10,123 bases of DNA from JAPLYB01 sp964500015 (lineage in GTDB: Archaea > Nanobdellota > Nanobdellia > Pacearchaeales > UBA284): the NCBI GenBank assembly GCA_964500015.1, contig CAZCMN010000030.1, positions 1 to 10,123 on the forward strand. Reading direction: 5' to 3'. The stretch's first letter is position 1; the number at the start of each line of letters is the position of its first letter. The notes under the pieces were generated by a model that saw only the letters and a list, made by a program, of their open reading frames with translations, was not told the origin of the DNA and made no database searches. This document shows, piece after piece, positions 1-6,816 of the stretch. Position numbers and translations under genes: made by a program.

Positions 1-23
1 ATTACATCATTCGTTTTAGGACG

Positions 24-52
24 CTGTCAGCTTTAGCTGACAGAGGATGTCA
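24..52. promoter_or_regulatory. Palindrome with a third overlapping arm upstream of metG
   Basis: CTGTCAGC (24-31) and GCTGACAG (36-43) form a perfect 8-bp stem around TTTA. The inner arm TGACA (38-42) can instead pair with TGTCA at 48-52, so two mutually exclusive hairpins are possible, or the site is a DNA operator. It lies 14 bp upstream of the metG TATA box, where an archaeal regulator could bind. Because the metG transcript probably starts near its ATG, this is more likely a DNA site, or the end of an upstream gene's transcript, than a metG leader structure. Confidence 0.45.
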
Positions 53-65
53 CAAAATCAAAACC

Positions 66-72
66 TTTTTAA
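66..72 (+). promoter_or_regulatory. TATA-like box of metG
   Basis: TTTTTAA lies about 25 bp before the metG ATG at 94. This places the predicted transcription start at or next to the start codon, giving a leaderless mRNA. No Shine-Dalgarno motif is visible before the ATG, which agrees with this. Confidence 0.5.
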
Positions 73-93
73 CATCTTTCTTCTTAACGATTT

Positions 94-1941
94 ATGGCAA
101 AAGTATTTAAATCAAAAAGCAAGAAAAAAACTTTTTACATTACAACCGCAATAGACTATGTGAATGCATCTCCCCATGTAGGGCATGCCTTCGAGAAGAC
201 ACTAGCAGATGCCATAGCCAGATGGCACAGACTTAATCAAGAAAAGGTTTTCTTCTTGACTGGGGTGGATGAAAATGCACAAAAAAATGTTCAAGCAGCT
301 GAGCAAGCAGGAGTTCCAGTAAAAAAATTCATTGACAAGAACACAGCACTCTTTCAAGAGTTATGTGATAAATTAAACATAAGTTATGATAAATTTATTA
401 GAACTACGGCAAAAGAGCATGCAGAAGTTGTTATTGAAGTCTTAAAAAAAGTAATTGAAAATAAAGATATCTATAAAGGAGAATATGAAGGATTTTACTG
501 TTCAGGTTGCGAAGCATTCATAACAGAAAAAGATTTAGTTGATGGAAAATGTCCCGAACACAATAAAGAACCAGATATAATGAAAGAAGAAGCTTATTTT
601 TTTAAGCTGGGAAAATATCAAAAACAACTTATAAAATTTGTTGAAAGTTATATTATTCCAGAATCTAAGAAAAATGAAATTCTTTCTAGATTAAAAACCG
701 AATTAAAAGATGTTTGTATTTCAAGAAAAGGAGCAAAATTAGGAGTTGATTTTCCAGGAGATAAAGATTATAAAATCTGGGTTTGGGTTGATGCTCTTAT
801 TAATTATATTTCAGGAGCTAAAGAAAAATGGCCTGCTGACCTACATGTCATCGGAAAAGGAATAAACTGGTTTCATTCTGTTATTTGGCCAGCATTATTA
901 ATGTCTGCTAAAATTGAATTGCCTAAGAAACTTTTAGTTCATGGTTATCTAAATTTACAAGGTAAAAAAATATCAAAAAGCTTAGGAAATATTATTGATC
1001 CTATTGAATTGATAAATAAATATGGAACAGATTCTGTGAGATATGCTTTATTGAGATGCTCTGTTTTTGAAGATTCTGATTTTTCAGAAGAAATCTTGAT
1101 TGAGAGACATAATAAAGAACTTGCTAATAAACTAGGCAATCTAGTTTCAAGAGTTTCAGCTTTAGCAGAACAAAATGGAATTAAAAAAATCGAGAATAAT
1201 CTTATCAAAAGGTTAAAAATTAAGGAAATTGAAAAATGCATGGAAAATTATGAAATAGACAAAGCTCTTTCATTGATTTTTGAGTTCATTGATAACTGCA
1301 ATGAATATATTCAAGAGAAAAAACCATGGGAAACAAAAGACAAAAAAGTTTTATATGAATTAGTTGACTCAATAAGGGAAATTTCAAAATATCTTTCATG
1401 TTTCATTCCCGAAACATCTGAAAGAATAGATAAAATTTTTAAAACAGACAAAATCAAGAAAGCAGAGGTTTTATTCAAAAAAATTGACGTTTCACCTGCA
1501 AACAAAAGCGAAGCGCAACCTCAAAAAGAAACTAAACTTAACTCTACACTCTCTTCTAAACTTCCAAGTAATAAGATTAATAAATCTGAAATTCCAGGAA
1601 TAATTAGCATGGCAAATGTACAATTTTCAGATTGGCAAAAACTTGAATTAAAAGTCGGTAAAATAGAGAAAGCAGAAGATATTGAAGGGGCCGATAAATT
1701 ATACAAATTAACAATCAATATTGGAAAAGAAAAAAGAACAGTTTGTGCAGGAATAAAAAAATACTATAAAAAAGAACAATTAAAAGGAAAATTGTGTGTT
1801 TTGTTTGTTAATCTAGAGCCAAGAATAATGAAAGGAATAGAAAGCCAGGGCATGATTCTCGCAGCAGTTAATGAAAATGAAAGTAAAGTTCTATTAATAA
1901 GTCCAGATAAAGATATTGAACTCGGAAGCAGAGTCAGTTAA
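94..1941 (+). CDS. metG: Methionyl-tRNA synthetase with fused C-terminal tRNA-binding domain
   Basis: This is a class I aminoacyl-tRNA synthetase that charges tRNA-Met with methionine in the cytoplasm. The HIGH signature is H28-V-G-H31. The KMSKS loop is K292-I-S-K-S296, followed by LGN. Between them a zinc knuckle is formed by C136-x2-C139 and C153-x2-H156. The anticodon-binding helical domain spans roughly residues 335-480. A low-complexity Ser/Lys/Asn linker (about 480-505) leads to an EMAP-II/Trbp111-like OB-fold tRNA-binding domain (about 510-615, starting FSDWQKLELKVGKIEKAE). At 615 residues the protein is full length. The single-chain architecture with the C-terminal domain is common in bacteria, whereas many archaea encode that domain separately, so bacterial ancestry by transfer is possible (inference). 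The ATG was chosen because the conserved N-terminal strand KKTFYITTAIDY follows shortly and the TATA box is 25 bp upstream. The SET-domain gene starts one base after the stop. Confidence 0.97.
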   Translation: MAKVFKSKSKKKTFYITTAIDYVNASPHVGHAFEKTLADAIARWHRLNQEKVFFLTGVDENAQKNVQAAEQAGVPVKKFIDKNTALFQELCDKLNISYDKFIRTTAKEHAEVVIEVLKKVIENKDIYKGEYEGFYCSGCEAFITEKDLVDGKCPEHNKEPDIMKEEAYFFKLGKYQKQLIKFVESYIIPESKKNEILSRLKTELKDVCISRKGAKLGVDFPGDKDYKIWVWVDALINYISGAKEKWPADLHVIGKGINWFHSVIWPALLMSAKIELPKKLLVHGYLNLQGKKISKSLGNIIDPIELINKYGTDSVRYALLRCSVFEDSDFSEEILIERHNKELANKLGNLVSRVSALAEQNGIKKIENNLIKRLKIKEIEKCMENYEIDKALSLIFEFIDNCNEYIQEKKPWETKDKKVLYELVDSIREISKYLSCFIPETSERIDKIFKTDKIKKAEVLFKKIDVSPANKSEAQPQKETKLNSTLSSKLPSNKINKSEIPGIISMANVQFSDWQKLELKVGKIEKAEDIEGADKLYKLTINIGKEKRTVCAGIKKYYKKEQLKGKLCVLFVNLEPRIMKGIESQGMILAAVNENESKVLLISPDKDIELGSRVS

Positions 1942-1942
1942 A

Positions 1943-2449
1943 ATGCCAATTAAGCCTTCTTATATATATAAAGATATAGAAATTCGTTCTTCATTAATTC
2001 ACGGAAAAGGCATGTTTGCTAAAAAAGACATTCCTGAAGATACAATAATCTTCAAATGGGGTGGGACTTTTGTTTCTAAATCAGAACTGCCTACAGACAA
2101 AGAGAAATATATTATTTTACAAATTGACGATAATCTTTATTCCATAGAACTTAGAGACTCGCCTGAAGATGACACCTATTTCATAAATCACTCTTGTAAT
2201 CCTAATGTTTGGATGAATGATAGAACCACTTTCGTTACATCAAGAAACGTTAAGAAAGGGGAAGAATTGACTGTCGATTATGCTTTGTTTGTTTCAGAAG
2301 ACTATGTTTCAAAATGGACTTGCAAATGTGGGGCAAAAGAATGTCGTAAAAAAATAACTGGCCTAGATTATAAAATTCCAGAATTACAAAGAAAATACAA
2401 AGGTCATTTTTCTCCTGTTGTTCAAAAGAAGATAATCCTTATGTTATGA
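1943..2449 (+). CDS. SET-domain protein lysine methyltransferase
   Basis: This is a 168-residue SAM-dependent protein lysine methyltransferase of the SET family. The SET core includes H20-G-K-G-M-F-A near the N-terminus, the N82-H-S-C85-N-P-N pseudoknot motif and G106-E-E-L-T-V-D-Y113, which carries the catalytic tyrosine. A post-SET zinc motif follows as C127-x-C129-x4-C134, which would bind zinc together with C85. All residues normally needed for catalysis are present. The start was set at the ATG at 1943, one base after the metG stop; a TTG at 1916 would extend the frame by nine residues into metG and is less likely. With no room for a promoter, it is probably co-transcribed with metG. The substrate is unknown: chromatin proteins and translation factors are both possible. 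Archaeal SET proteins are patchily distributed, and transfer is plausible. Confidence 0.92.
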   Translation: MPIKPSYIYKDIEIRSSLIHGKGMFAKKDIPEDTIIFKWGGTFVSKSELPTDKEKYIILQIDDNLYSIELRDSPEDDTYFINHSCNPNVWMNDRTTFVTSRNVKKGEELTVDYALFVSEDYVSKWTCKCGAKECRKKITGLDYKIPELQRKYKGHFSPVVQKKIILML

Positions 2450-2496
2450 TTACTTACAGATCAAACAAAGTGCGAAGAAAGGTTTTATTTCCCAAT

Positions 2497-3048
2497 CTAG
2501 TAGCTCAAGAAATAAATCTGCGCTCTTGACATCTTTTTGTAAAACCCCAAATCAGATTTTTTCTTTCTAACTTCTATAAATGTTTTTCCTAATCCTTCCC
2601 ATATTAAAAACCAGCTAGGTATTTCTAAAATACTAAGAAATGCAAGAAAGATATTATTTTCAATCTTAAAAAATCCAGAAACTACAATCACATTGATTAT
2701 AATTCCAAGACAAACCCAGAGAATACCTTCTCCTATTATTTTTTTGATTTCTTTTTCTTTTTCTTCGTAATGTTTAATAAAATGAGTTTTTAGTCTTCTT
2801 TTAATAGAATTTTCTTGGTTTATTTCTCTTTTGTTTTTAGGTATTAGAAGCCTTAATTCAAATTCCTCAGTAGTTTTTTCTCTTACAGCCCTTTTACATT
2901 CAACAAGAAAATCATCTGAAATTGCTCTTTCAGAATAATTTCTAGGATCAAAATCTGAGAATAAATCCTTGTAAGAATCTAAAATAAGACTAACATTTCC
3001 CTCTCTTAACCTATTTGTCGAATCATTAAATTCTTTCTCTTCTTCCAT
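2497..3048 (-). CDS. Conserved two-TM membrane protein of unknown function
   Basis: This 183-residue protein has a charged N-terminal cytoplasmic-looking region containing the distinctive motif SDFDPRNYSERAISDDFL at 31-48, then a basic helical stretch (about 71-106). Two hydrophobic helices follow (about 107-126 and 132-151, the second containing EIPSWFLIWEGLG), and then a basic tail. The FDPRxYSERAxSDDFL pattern looks like a conserved family signature rather than chance, but I cannot name a function. There is no signal peptide. A GAGG lies about 7 bases before the ATG, and CTTATAAA at 3083-3090 on the minus strand is a plausible TATA box, so it can be transcribed independently of the ParB-like gene that ends 43 bp upstream. 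It is convergent with the SET gene. The small spacer between them (2450-2496) holds only a short T-rich stretch. Confidence 0.8.
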   Translation of the reverse strand: MEEEKEFNDSTNRLREGNVSLILDSYKDLFSDFDPRNYSERAISDDFLVECKRAVREKTTEEFELRLLIPKNKREINQENSIKRRLKTHFIKHYEEKEKEIKKIIGEGILWVCLGIIINVIVVSGFFKIENNIFLAFLSILEIPSWFLIWEGLGKTFIEVRKKKSDLGFYKKMSRAQIYFLSY

Positions 3049-3082
3049 AACACGCCTCTTTTTTAATGCTAAACTCTTTGGA

Positions 3083-3090
3083 TTTATAAG
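3083..3090 (-). promoter_or_regulatory. TATA-like box of the two-TM protein gene
   Basis: On the minus strand CTTATAAA lies 38 bp upstream of the ATG at 3048, overlapping the spacer after the ParB-like gene's stop codon. This predicts a leader of about 10-15 nt that includes the GAGG ribosome-binding motif. Confidence 0.4.
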
Positions 3091-3091
3091 T

Positions 3092-3523
3092 TTATCGAAA
3101 ATTAATCTTAAATTTTTTTAGATCTTCTAATTTTTTGAACCAGATTATTACCCAATACTTTTTAAAACCACATTTTTTTAGGGCTTCAATTCTATGATTA
3201 CCATCTGCAATTGATAATTTTCCTTTCCTACACCATACAATAAAAGGAGGAACATTCCATTCATTTTTTATAGCTTTAATCATTGAATTGTTTCTGTCTT
3301 CCCACTTATCTTTAAACTCGTAAAATTTCATATTCTTTTCTGGACCACAACATCTTATCAATTTTGAAAATGGAATATCGACTGGCCCATAAAAATGACC
3401 CTTTTCTTTCATTATTTCAGATAAATGGTTGTTTTTTCCAACACTAGTCAAAAATTCATGGACCCATTTATCAATTTCACCTCTTTGGGAAAAATCAAGT
3501 GCTTCCTTGCATGTAAATTCCAT
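3092..3523 (-). CDS. Stand-alone ParB/sulfiredoxin-fold domain protein
   Basis: This 143-residue protein has the ParB N-terminal/sulfiredoxin-like nucleotide-binding signature. A strand (PPFIVWCRKGKLSI, about 92-105) is followed by A106-D-G-N-H-R111, a helix (IEALKKCG) and a strand (KKYWVIIWF). The D-G-N-H-R motif corresponds to the phosphate-binding GxxR/DGxHR motif of the superfamily. There is no helix-turn-helix DNA-binding part, so it is not a chromosome-partition ParB; members of this type include small kinases, nucleases and toxin- or phage-associated proteins. The residues 1-90 are not recognised. The neighbouring two-TM gene shares the strand, but the pair has no clear functional link. 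A TATA-like box lies 26 bp upstream of the start. Confidence 0.78.
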   Translation of the reverse strand: MEFTCKEALDFSQRGEIDKWVHEFLTSVGKNNHLSEIMKEKGHFYGPVDIPFSKLIRCCGPEKNMKFYEFKDKWEDRNNSMIKAIKNEWNVPPFIVWCRKGKLSIADGNHRIEALKKCGFKKYWVIIWFKKLEDLKKFKINFR

Positions 3524-3545
3524 AAATATTCATATAATCTTGAAG

Positions 3546-3552
3546 ATAAAAA
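3546..3552 (-). promoter_or_regulatory. TATA-like box of the ParB-like gene
   Basis: On the minus strand TTTTTAT is centred 26 bp before the ATG at 3523, again consistent with a leaderless transcript. It lies back to back with the tRNA promoter about 25 bp away. Confidence 0.45.
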
Positions 3553-3572
3553 CCTTACTAGTATAGAAAGTT

Positions 3573-3580
3573 ATTTTAAA
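3573..3580 (+). promoter_or_regulatory. TATA-like box of tRNA-Val
   Basis: ATTTTAAA is centred about 25 bp before the tRNA 5' end at 3602, the expected archaeal TBP spacing if transcription starts at or near the mature 5' end. Confidence 0.5.
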
Positions 3581-3601
3581 CCATATTCATTGATTTTCCA
3601 T

Positions 3602-3674
3602 GGGCTTGTAGTCCAGTGGTTAAGACGACACCCTCACACGGTGTAGATCCTAGGTTCGATCCCTAGCAAGCCCA
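3602..3674 (+). tRNA. tRNA-Val (CAC)
   Basis: A complete cloverleaf can be drawn. The acceptor GGGCTTG (3602-3608) pairs with CAAGCCC (3667-3673), with discriminator A3674. The D-arm starts at 3611 with GTCC. The anticodon stem ACACC/GGTGT encloses the loop CTCACAC, giving anticodon CAC at 3635-3637, which reads GUG (valine). The T-stem CTAGG/CCTAG encloses TTCGATC. It has a short variable loop, no intron, and no encoded CCA. The last 33 bp of the gene region (3644-3676) are repeated immediately downstream in an interrupted form. Confidence 0.96.
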
Positions 3675-3676
3675 TC

Positions 3677-3762
3677 TAGATCCTAGGTTCCGCTAAAAAA
3701 ACAGAAGTTTTTTGGCGTGCCGGAAATTGTTCATTTCCGAGCAGATCCCTAGCAGGCCCATC
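3677..3762 (+). pseudogene. Displaced tRNA-Val 3' half interrupted by a double-hairpin element
   Basis: The 14 bases at 3677-3690 and the 19 bases at 3744-3762 together repeat 3644-3676, i.e. the variable loop, T-arm, 3' acceptor strand and two flanking bases. The repeat starts the base after the first copy ends. There is one mismatch, A3669 versus G3755; G would still pair with T3606 as a G-U wobble. The copy is split between T-loop positions 56 and 57 by 53 bp (3691-3743), and removing these bases rejoins it exactly. No 5' half exists, so it cannot give a tRNA. Its last bases overlap the nrdG stop codon. Confidence 0.85.
3691..3743 (+). repeat. Double-hairpin element, copy 1 (in the tRNA fragment)
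   Basis: This 53-bp element reads GCT...GAGC at its ends (3692-3742). Hairpin 1 pairs AAAAAAC (3696-3702) with GTTTTTT (3707-3713) around AGAA. It is followed by GGCGTGCC and then hairpin 2, C-GGAAAT-TGTTC-ATTTCC-G. Compared with copy 2 at 7756-7809, hairpin 1 is identical, one base is missing in the left terminal repeat, and hairpin 2 differs by compensated pairs. Both strands carry T6 runs after a stem, so it could also act as a terminator between the tRNA and the convergent nrdG. Confidence 0.85.
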
Positions 3763-4465
3763 ATTCTTTTCTCACTATAACTTTCTCAAAATATTGCTTA
3801 GCAATATCACCAAAATCTTCAAGAATTTTATCAGAAGTCTTAGGAAATATCTCCAAATTCTTATCTAAACATTTGTTTGGCCTGAATTGCTGTAAAACAA
3901 GAATTTTATTTGCATTTCTAGATTTCAAATATTCTCCTATCTCAACAATATCATCTTTTGTTATTCCAGGAGCTATAGTGACTCTAAATTCATAATTTGG
4001 AAATTTTTTAATAATATCAACTGATTTTTTAATAGCTTCAATATCTACCTTGCTATTAACAATTTTTTCATAATTTTTAAAACTTGCCTTAAAATCCATT
4101 GCAACAAAATCAACAAGATGTTTTCCAAGCAATTCTTGCAGCATCTCTGGATTTGTTCCATTAGTATCTAATTTCACTTTTAAGCCTATTTCATAAATTT
4201 TTCTGATAAATTCTCTAAGTTCTGGATTTAATGTCGGCTCTCCTCCTGTTATGACAACACCATCTAAAAATCCTAGATTTTCATTTAAATGTTTTAGAAT
4301 TTCTTCTTCAGTGTAAGTCTTGACTTCTTTTCCTATTTCAGCATCTAATAATTCGGGATTATGGCAGAAACCACACCTAAAATTGCATCCAAATAAAAAT
4401 ATAACACTAGAGGCTAATCCGGGATAATCAATCATGCTTAATTTTTGTAATCCTTTAATTAACAT
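3761..4465 (-). CDS. nrdG: Anaerobic ribonucleoside-triphosphate reductase activating protein (radical SAM)
   Basis: NrdG uses a [4Fe-4S] cluster and SAM to generate the glycyl radical on NrdD. The cluster motif is C27-x3-C31-x2-C34 (GCNFRCGFCHNPEL), and the SAM-binding GGE motif is at 74-76 (VVITGGEPTLNPE). The N-terminus GLQKLSMIDYPG is typical of the longer activase subfamily (about 230 residues) found in archaea and anaerobic bacteria, and the protein is full length at 234 residues. It is encoded downstream of nrdD on the same strand after a 124-bp gap, with its own TATA-like box (4486-4494) 25 bp before the ATG, so it may have independent expression. Its stop codon overlaps the end of the displaced tRNA fragment. 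The spacer from nrdD also holds a weak 5-bp hairpin (4566-4581) with no T-run. Confidence 0.95.
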   Translation of the reverse strand: MLIKGLQKLSMIDYPGLASSVIFLFGCNFRCGFCHNPELLDAEIGKEVKTYTEEEILKHLNENLGFLDGVVITGGEPTLNPELREFIRKIYEIGLKVKLDTNGTNPEMLQELLGKHLVDFVAMDFKASFKNYEKIVNSKVDIEAIKKSVDIIKKFPNYEFRVTIAPGITKDDIVEIGEYLKSRNANKILVLQQFRPNKCLDKNLEIFPKTSDKILEDFGDIAKQYFEKVIVRKE

Positions 4466-4485
4466 TATTAAGGTGATATGTGTAG

Positions 4486-4494
4486 ATTAATAAA
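4486..4494 (-). promoter_or_regulatory. TATA-like box of nrdG
   Basis: On the minus strand TTTATTAAT is centred 25 bp upstream of the nrdG ATG at 4465. This predicts a leaderless nrdG transcript separate from that of nrdD. Confidence 0.5.
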
Positions 4495-4589
4495 TCTTAT
4501 CTGGGCGATTGTATTTCCTTACACTTTGTTTTTTTAAGAATCATAAGAATATTACACTTATCTCGGGCTGTTGAATCAGCCAAACTAAT

Positions 4590-6713
4590 TTATACCTTGC
4601 ATGCACACTCTTCTTTTGATAAGGTAGGAACAGTAGCATTATTAAATGCAACAGAGTCATATGTTTTTCTCATTTTAAATTCCTCTTGTTTTCCAGGATT
4701 CCAGGCAGCAACAGGCCTGATATATCCAACAACTCTGCTGTAAACTTCTGTCTTGCTATTGCATGTCGGACAATTAAAATGTTTTCCTTTCACATATCCA
4801 TGATTCTTGCAGACTGAGAAAGTAGGTGTTAGAGTAATATAAGGAATTCTAGATCCACTAGTCATTTTTTTAATCATTGTTTTTGCAGCTTCTGCATCTA
4901 TCGATTCTCCTAAGAATGTATGGAAAACAGTTCCCCCAGTATACAATGTTTGTAAAGATTCTTGATGTTTTAATGAAGCAAGAACATCATCTGTGTATTC
5001 AACAGGCAATTGAGTTGAGTTAGTATAAAAAGGAATGTCTTTTCCTCCAAGTTTTATACCTGGGAAAGTTTGTTTATCTATTCTAGCTAGCCTGTGAGAA
5101 GTTCCTTCTGCAGGTGTTGCTTCTAGGTTATAAATATGTCCGGTATCTTCTTGAAATTCTTGGATTTTATCTCTCATAAAATTCAAAACCTTAACTGCAA
5201 ATTGTTTTCCTTGTTTAGAAGCTATATCTTCTCCTAAAAAATTCAAACAAGATTCATTCATTCCAACTAATCCAATTGTTGAAAAATGATGGTCTAAATT
5301 TCCTAGATATCTTTTTGAAAAAGGCAGTAGCCAATTATCTAAATTTTTAGTAACTACTTTTCTTTTGATTTCTAAAGACCTCATAGCTAAGTACATCAAT
5401 TGATCAAGTCTTTCAAAATACTCATAATCATCTTTAGCAATATATCCTATTTTTCCTAAGTTTATTGTAACAACTCCAACACTTCCGGTACTTTCTCCTG
5501 ATCCAAACAAACCTCCTGTAACATTTCTAGATAATTCTTTTAAATCAAGTCTTAATCTACAGCACATACTTCTCACATCAGATGGTTTCAAATCTGAATT
5601 AATAAAATTTGAAAAATAAGGAATTCCATACTTGGCAGTTATTTCAAAAATTTTATTTGAAACCTCACTGTCCCAATCAAAGTCTTTAGTTATATTATAA
5701 GTTGGAATTGGCCATGTGAAAACTCTTCCTTTAGCATCTCCTTTTAAAACAGTTTCTAAAAATGCCTTATTAATCATATTCATCTCTTCTTGATAGTCCC
5801 CATAAACAGTTTCTTGTAACTTCCCACCCATAATCGTAGGTTTGTCTTTCAAATCCTCTGGTGGATTCAAATCTAGCGTTATATTGCTAAATGGACTCTG
5901 ACCGCCCCATCTTGAAGTTACATTCATGTTATAGACATATTCTTGCATACACTGTTTAACATCTTCATAAGACAATTTATCCTGCCTTACAAAAGGCGCT
6001 AAATAAGTATCAAAAGAAGAATAAGCTTGAGCTCCAGCCCATTCATTTTGCAAAGTTCCTATAAAATTAATCATCTGTCCTAGAGCAACTCTAAAATGTT
6101 TTGCAGGACTTGATTCAACTTTATGCGACACACCGCCAAAACCTTCTAATAATAGCTGTCTGATAGACCATCCAGCACAATACCCACATAAAGGCATACT
6201 TAAGTTATGTAAATGAAAGTCTCCAGATTGATGAGCTTTGGCTATTTCTAAAGGATACACATAATTTAAGCCATAATAAGCCATTACAGTTCCAACACCA
6301 TGCCATAGTAATCCAGAATGACTATAATCTATGTTAGCGTTTTCATTGACACGCCAATCTTGCTGTCCAATATATTTTCTTATAATATCTTGTGAATCTA
6401 ATAATGTTTTTGTAGCATCTCTTAATTTTTTATGCTCGTCTCTATAAATAATATAAGCTTTAGCAACATCTAAGAAACCCTCTTTCATTAAAATTTCCTC
6501 AACACAATCCTGGATTTCCTCAACATGCGGAACCCTAAACTTTTTTTCTGCTAGAGCAACAATTTTTTTAGCAAGATCATCAGATATTTGCCTGGCATTT
6601 TCCTCTTTTCCAACAGCAATTAATGCCCTATGCACAGCCTCGCTTATTTTCATAAAATCAAAAACAACTAATTTTCCATCCCTTTTTCTTATCTTCTGTA
6701 TTTTGCAGTCCAT
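4590..6713 (-). CDS. nrdD: Anaerobic (class III) ribonucleoside-triphosphate reductase
   Basis: NrdD reduces ribonucleoside triphosphates to dNTPs under anoxia using a glycyl radical. An N-terminal ATP-cone (about 3-95, starting IQKIRKRDGKLVVFD) provides allosteric dATP/ATP control. The catalytic barrel includes RWGGQSPFSN and the cysteine pair C384-C385 in SMCCRLRL. Near the C-terminus a zinc site is formed by C635-x2-H638 (CKNHGY) and C648-x2-C651. The radical glycine lies at G663 in RVVGYIRP. At 707 residues it is complete with all key residues, so the organism can make dNTPs without oxygen. It is the first gene of the nrdD-nrdG pair. TTTATAAA at 6778-6785 on the minus strand would give a leader of about 40 nt, and an inverted repeat with NrdR-like half-sites lies about 30 bp further upstream. 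Confidence 0.97.
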   Translation of the reverse strand: MDCKIQKIRKRDGKLVVFDFMKISEAVHRALIAVGKEENARQISDDLAKKIVALAEKKFRVPHVEEIQDCVEEILMKEGFLDVAKAYIIYRDEHKKLRDATKTLLDSQDIIRKYIGQQDWRVNENANIDYSHSGLLWHGVGTVMAYYGLNYVYPLEIAKAHQSGDFHLHNLSMPLCGYCAGWSIRQLLLEGFGGVSHKVESSPAKHFRVALGQMINFIGTLQNEWAGAQAYSSFDTYLAPFVRQDKLSYEDVKQCMQEYVYNMNVTSRWGGQSPFSNITLDLNPPEDLKDKPTIMGGKLQETVYGDYQEEMNMINKAFLETVLKGDAKGRVFTWPIPTYNITKDFDWDSEVSNKIFEITAKYGIPYFSNFINSDLKPSDVRSMCCRLRLDLKELSRNVTGGLFGSGESTGSVGVVTINLGKIGYIAKDDYEYFERLDQLMYLAMRSLEIKRKVVTKNLDNWLLPFSKRYLGNLDHHFSTIGLVGMNESCLNFLGEDIASKQGKQFAVKVLNFMRDKIQEFQEDTGHIYNLEATPAEGTSHRLARIDKQTFPGIKLGGKDIPFYTNSTQLPVEYTDDVLASLKHQESLQTLYTGGTVFHTFLGESIDAEAAKTMIKKMTSGSRIPYITLTPTFSVCKNHGYVKGKHFNCPTCNSKTEVYSRVVGYIRPVAAWNPGKQEEFKMRKTYDSVAFNNATVPTLSKEECACKV

Positions 6714-6777
6714 CTTTTAAGAATTGAATTTGAAAAACACCAATTTTTTCAAAAGCAAAATTAAAAACGTAAAGTTC

Positions 6778-6785
6778 TTTATAAA
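6778..6785 (-). promoter_or_regulatory. TATA box of nrdD
   Basis: TTTATAAA, preceded on the minus strand by AAAGG, is a good archaeal TATA box 65-72 bp upstream of the nrdD ATG. It predicts a transcription start near 6756 and a leader of about 43 nt. Confidence 0.5.
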
Positions 6786-6816
6786 CCTTTATTACAACTT
6801 GCCAATGAAAATACAC

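Noticed and set aside
1916..1942. TTG start extending the SET protein by nine residues into metG
   Set aside because: The extension is not conserved-looking, and an ATG one base after the metG stop fits translational coupling better.
3425..3646. Plus-strand ORF of 73 codons running into the tRNA gene
   Set aside because: It is antisense to the ParB-like gene and reads through tRNA-Val; there is no promoter or coding signal.
3677..3762. Split-tRNA half or BHB-type tRNA intron
   Set aside because: There is no matching 5' half, the insertion is inside the T-loop of an already partial copy, and a complete tRNA-Val sits directly upstream. The paired regions do not form a bulge-helix-bulge across the junctions.
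4566..4581. Hairpin GGCTG/CAGCC after nrdD as a terminator
   Set aside because: The stem is only 5 bp with no T-run after it on the minus strand.
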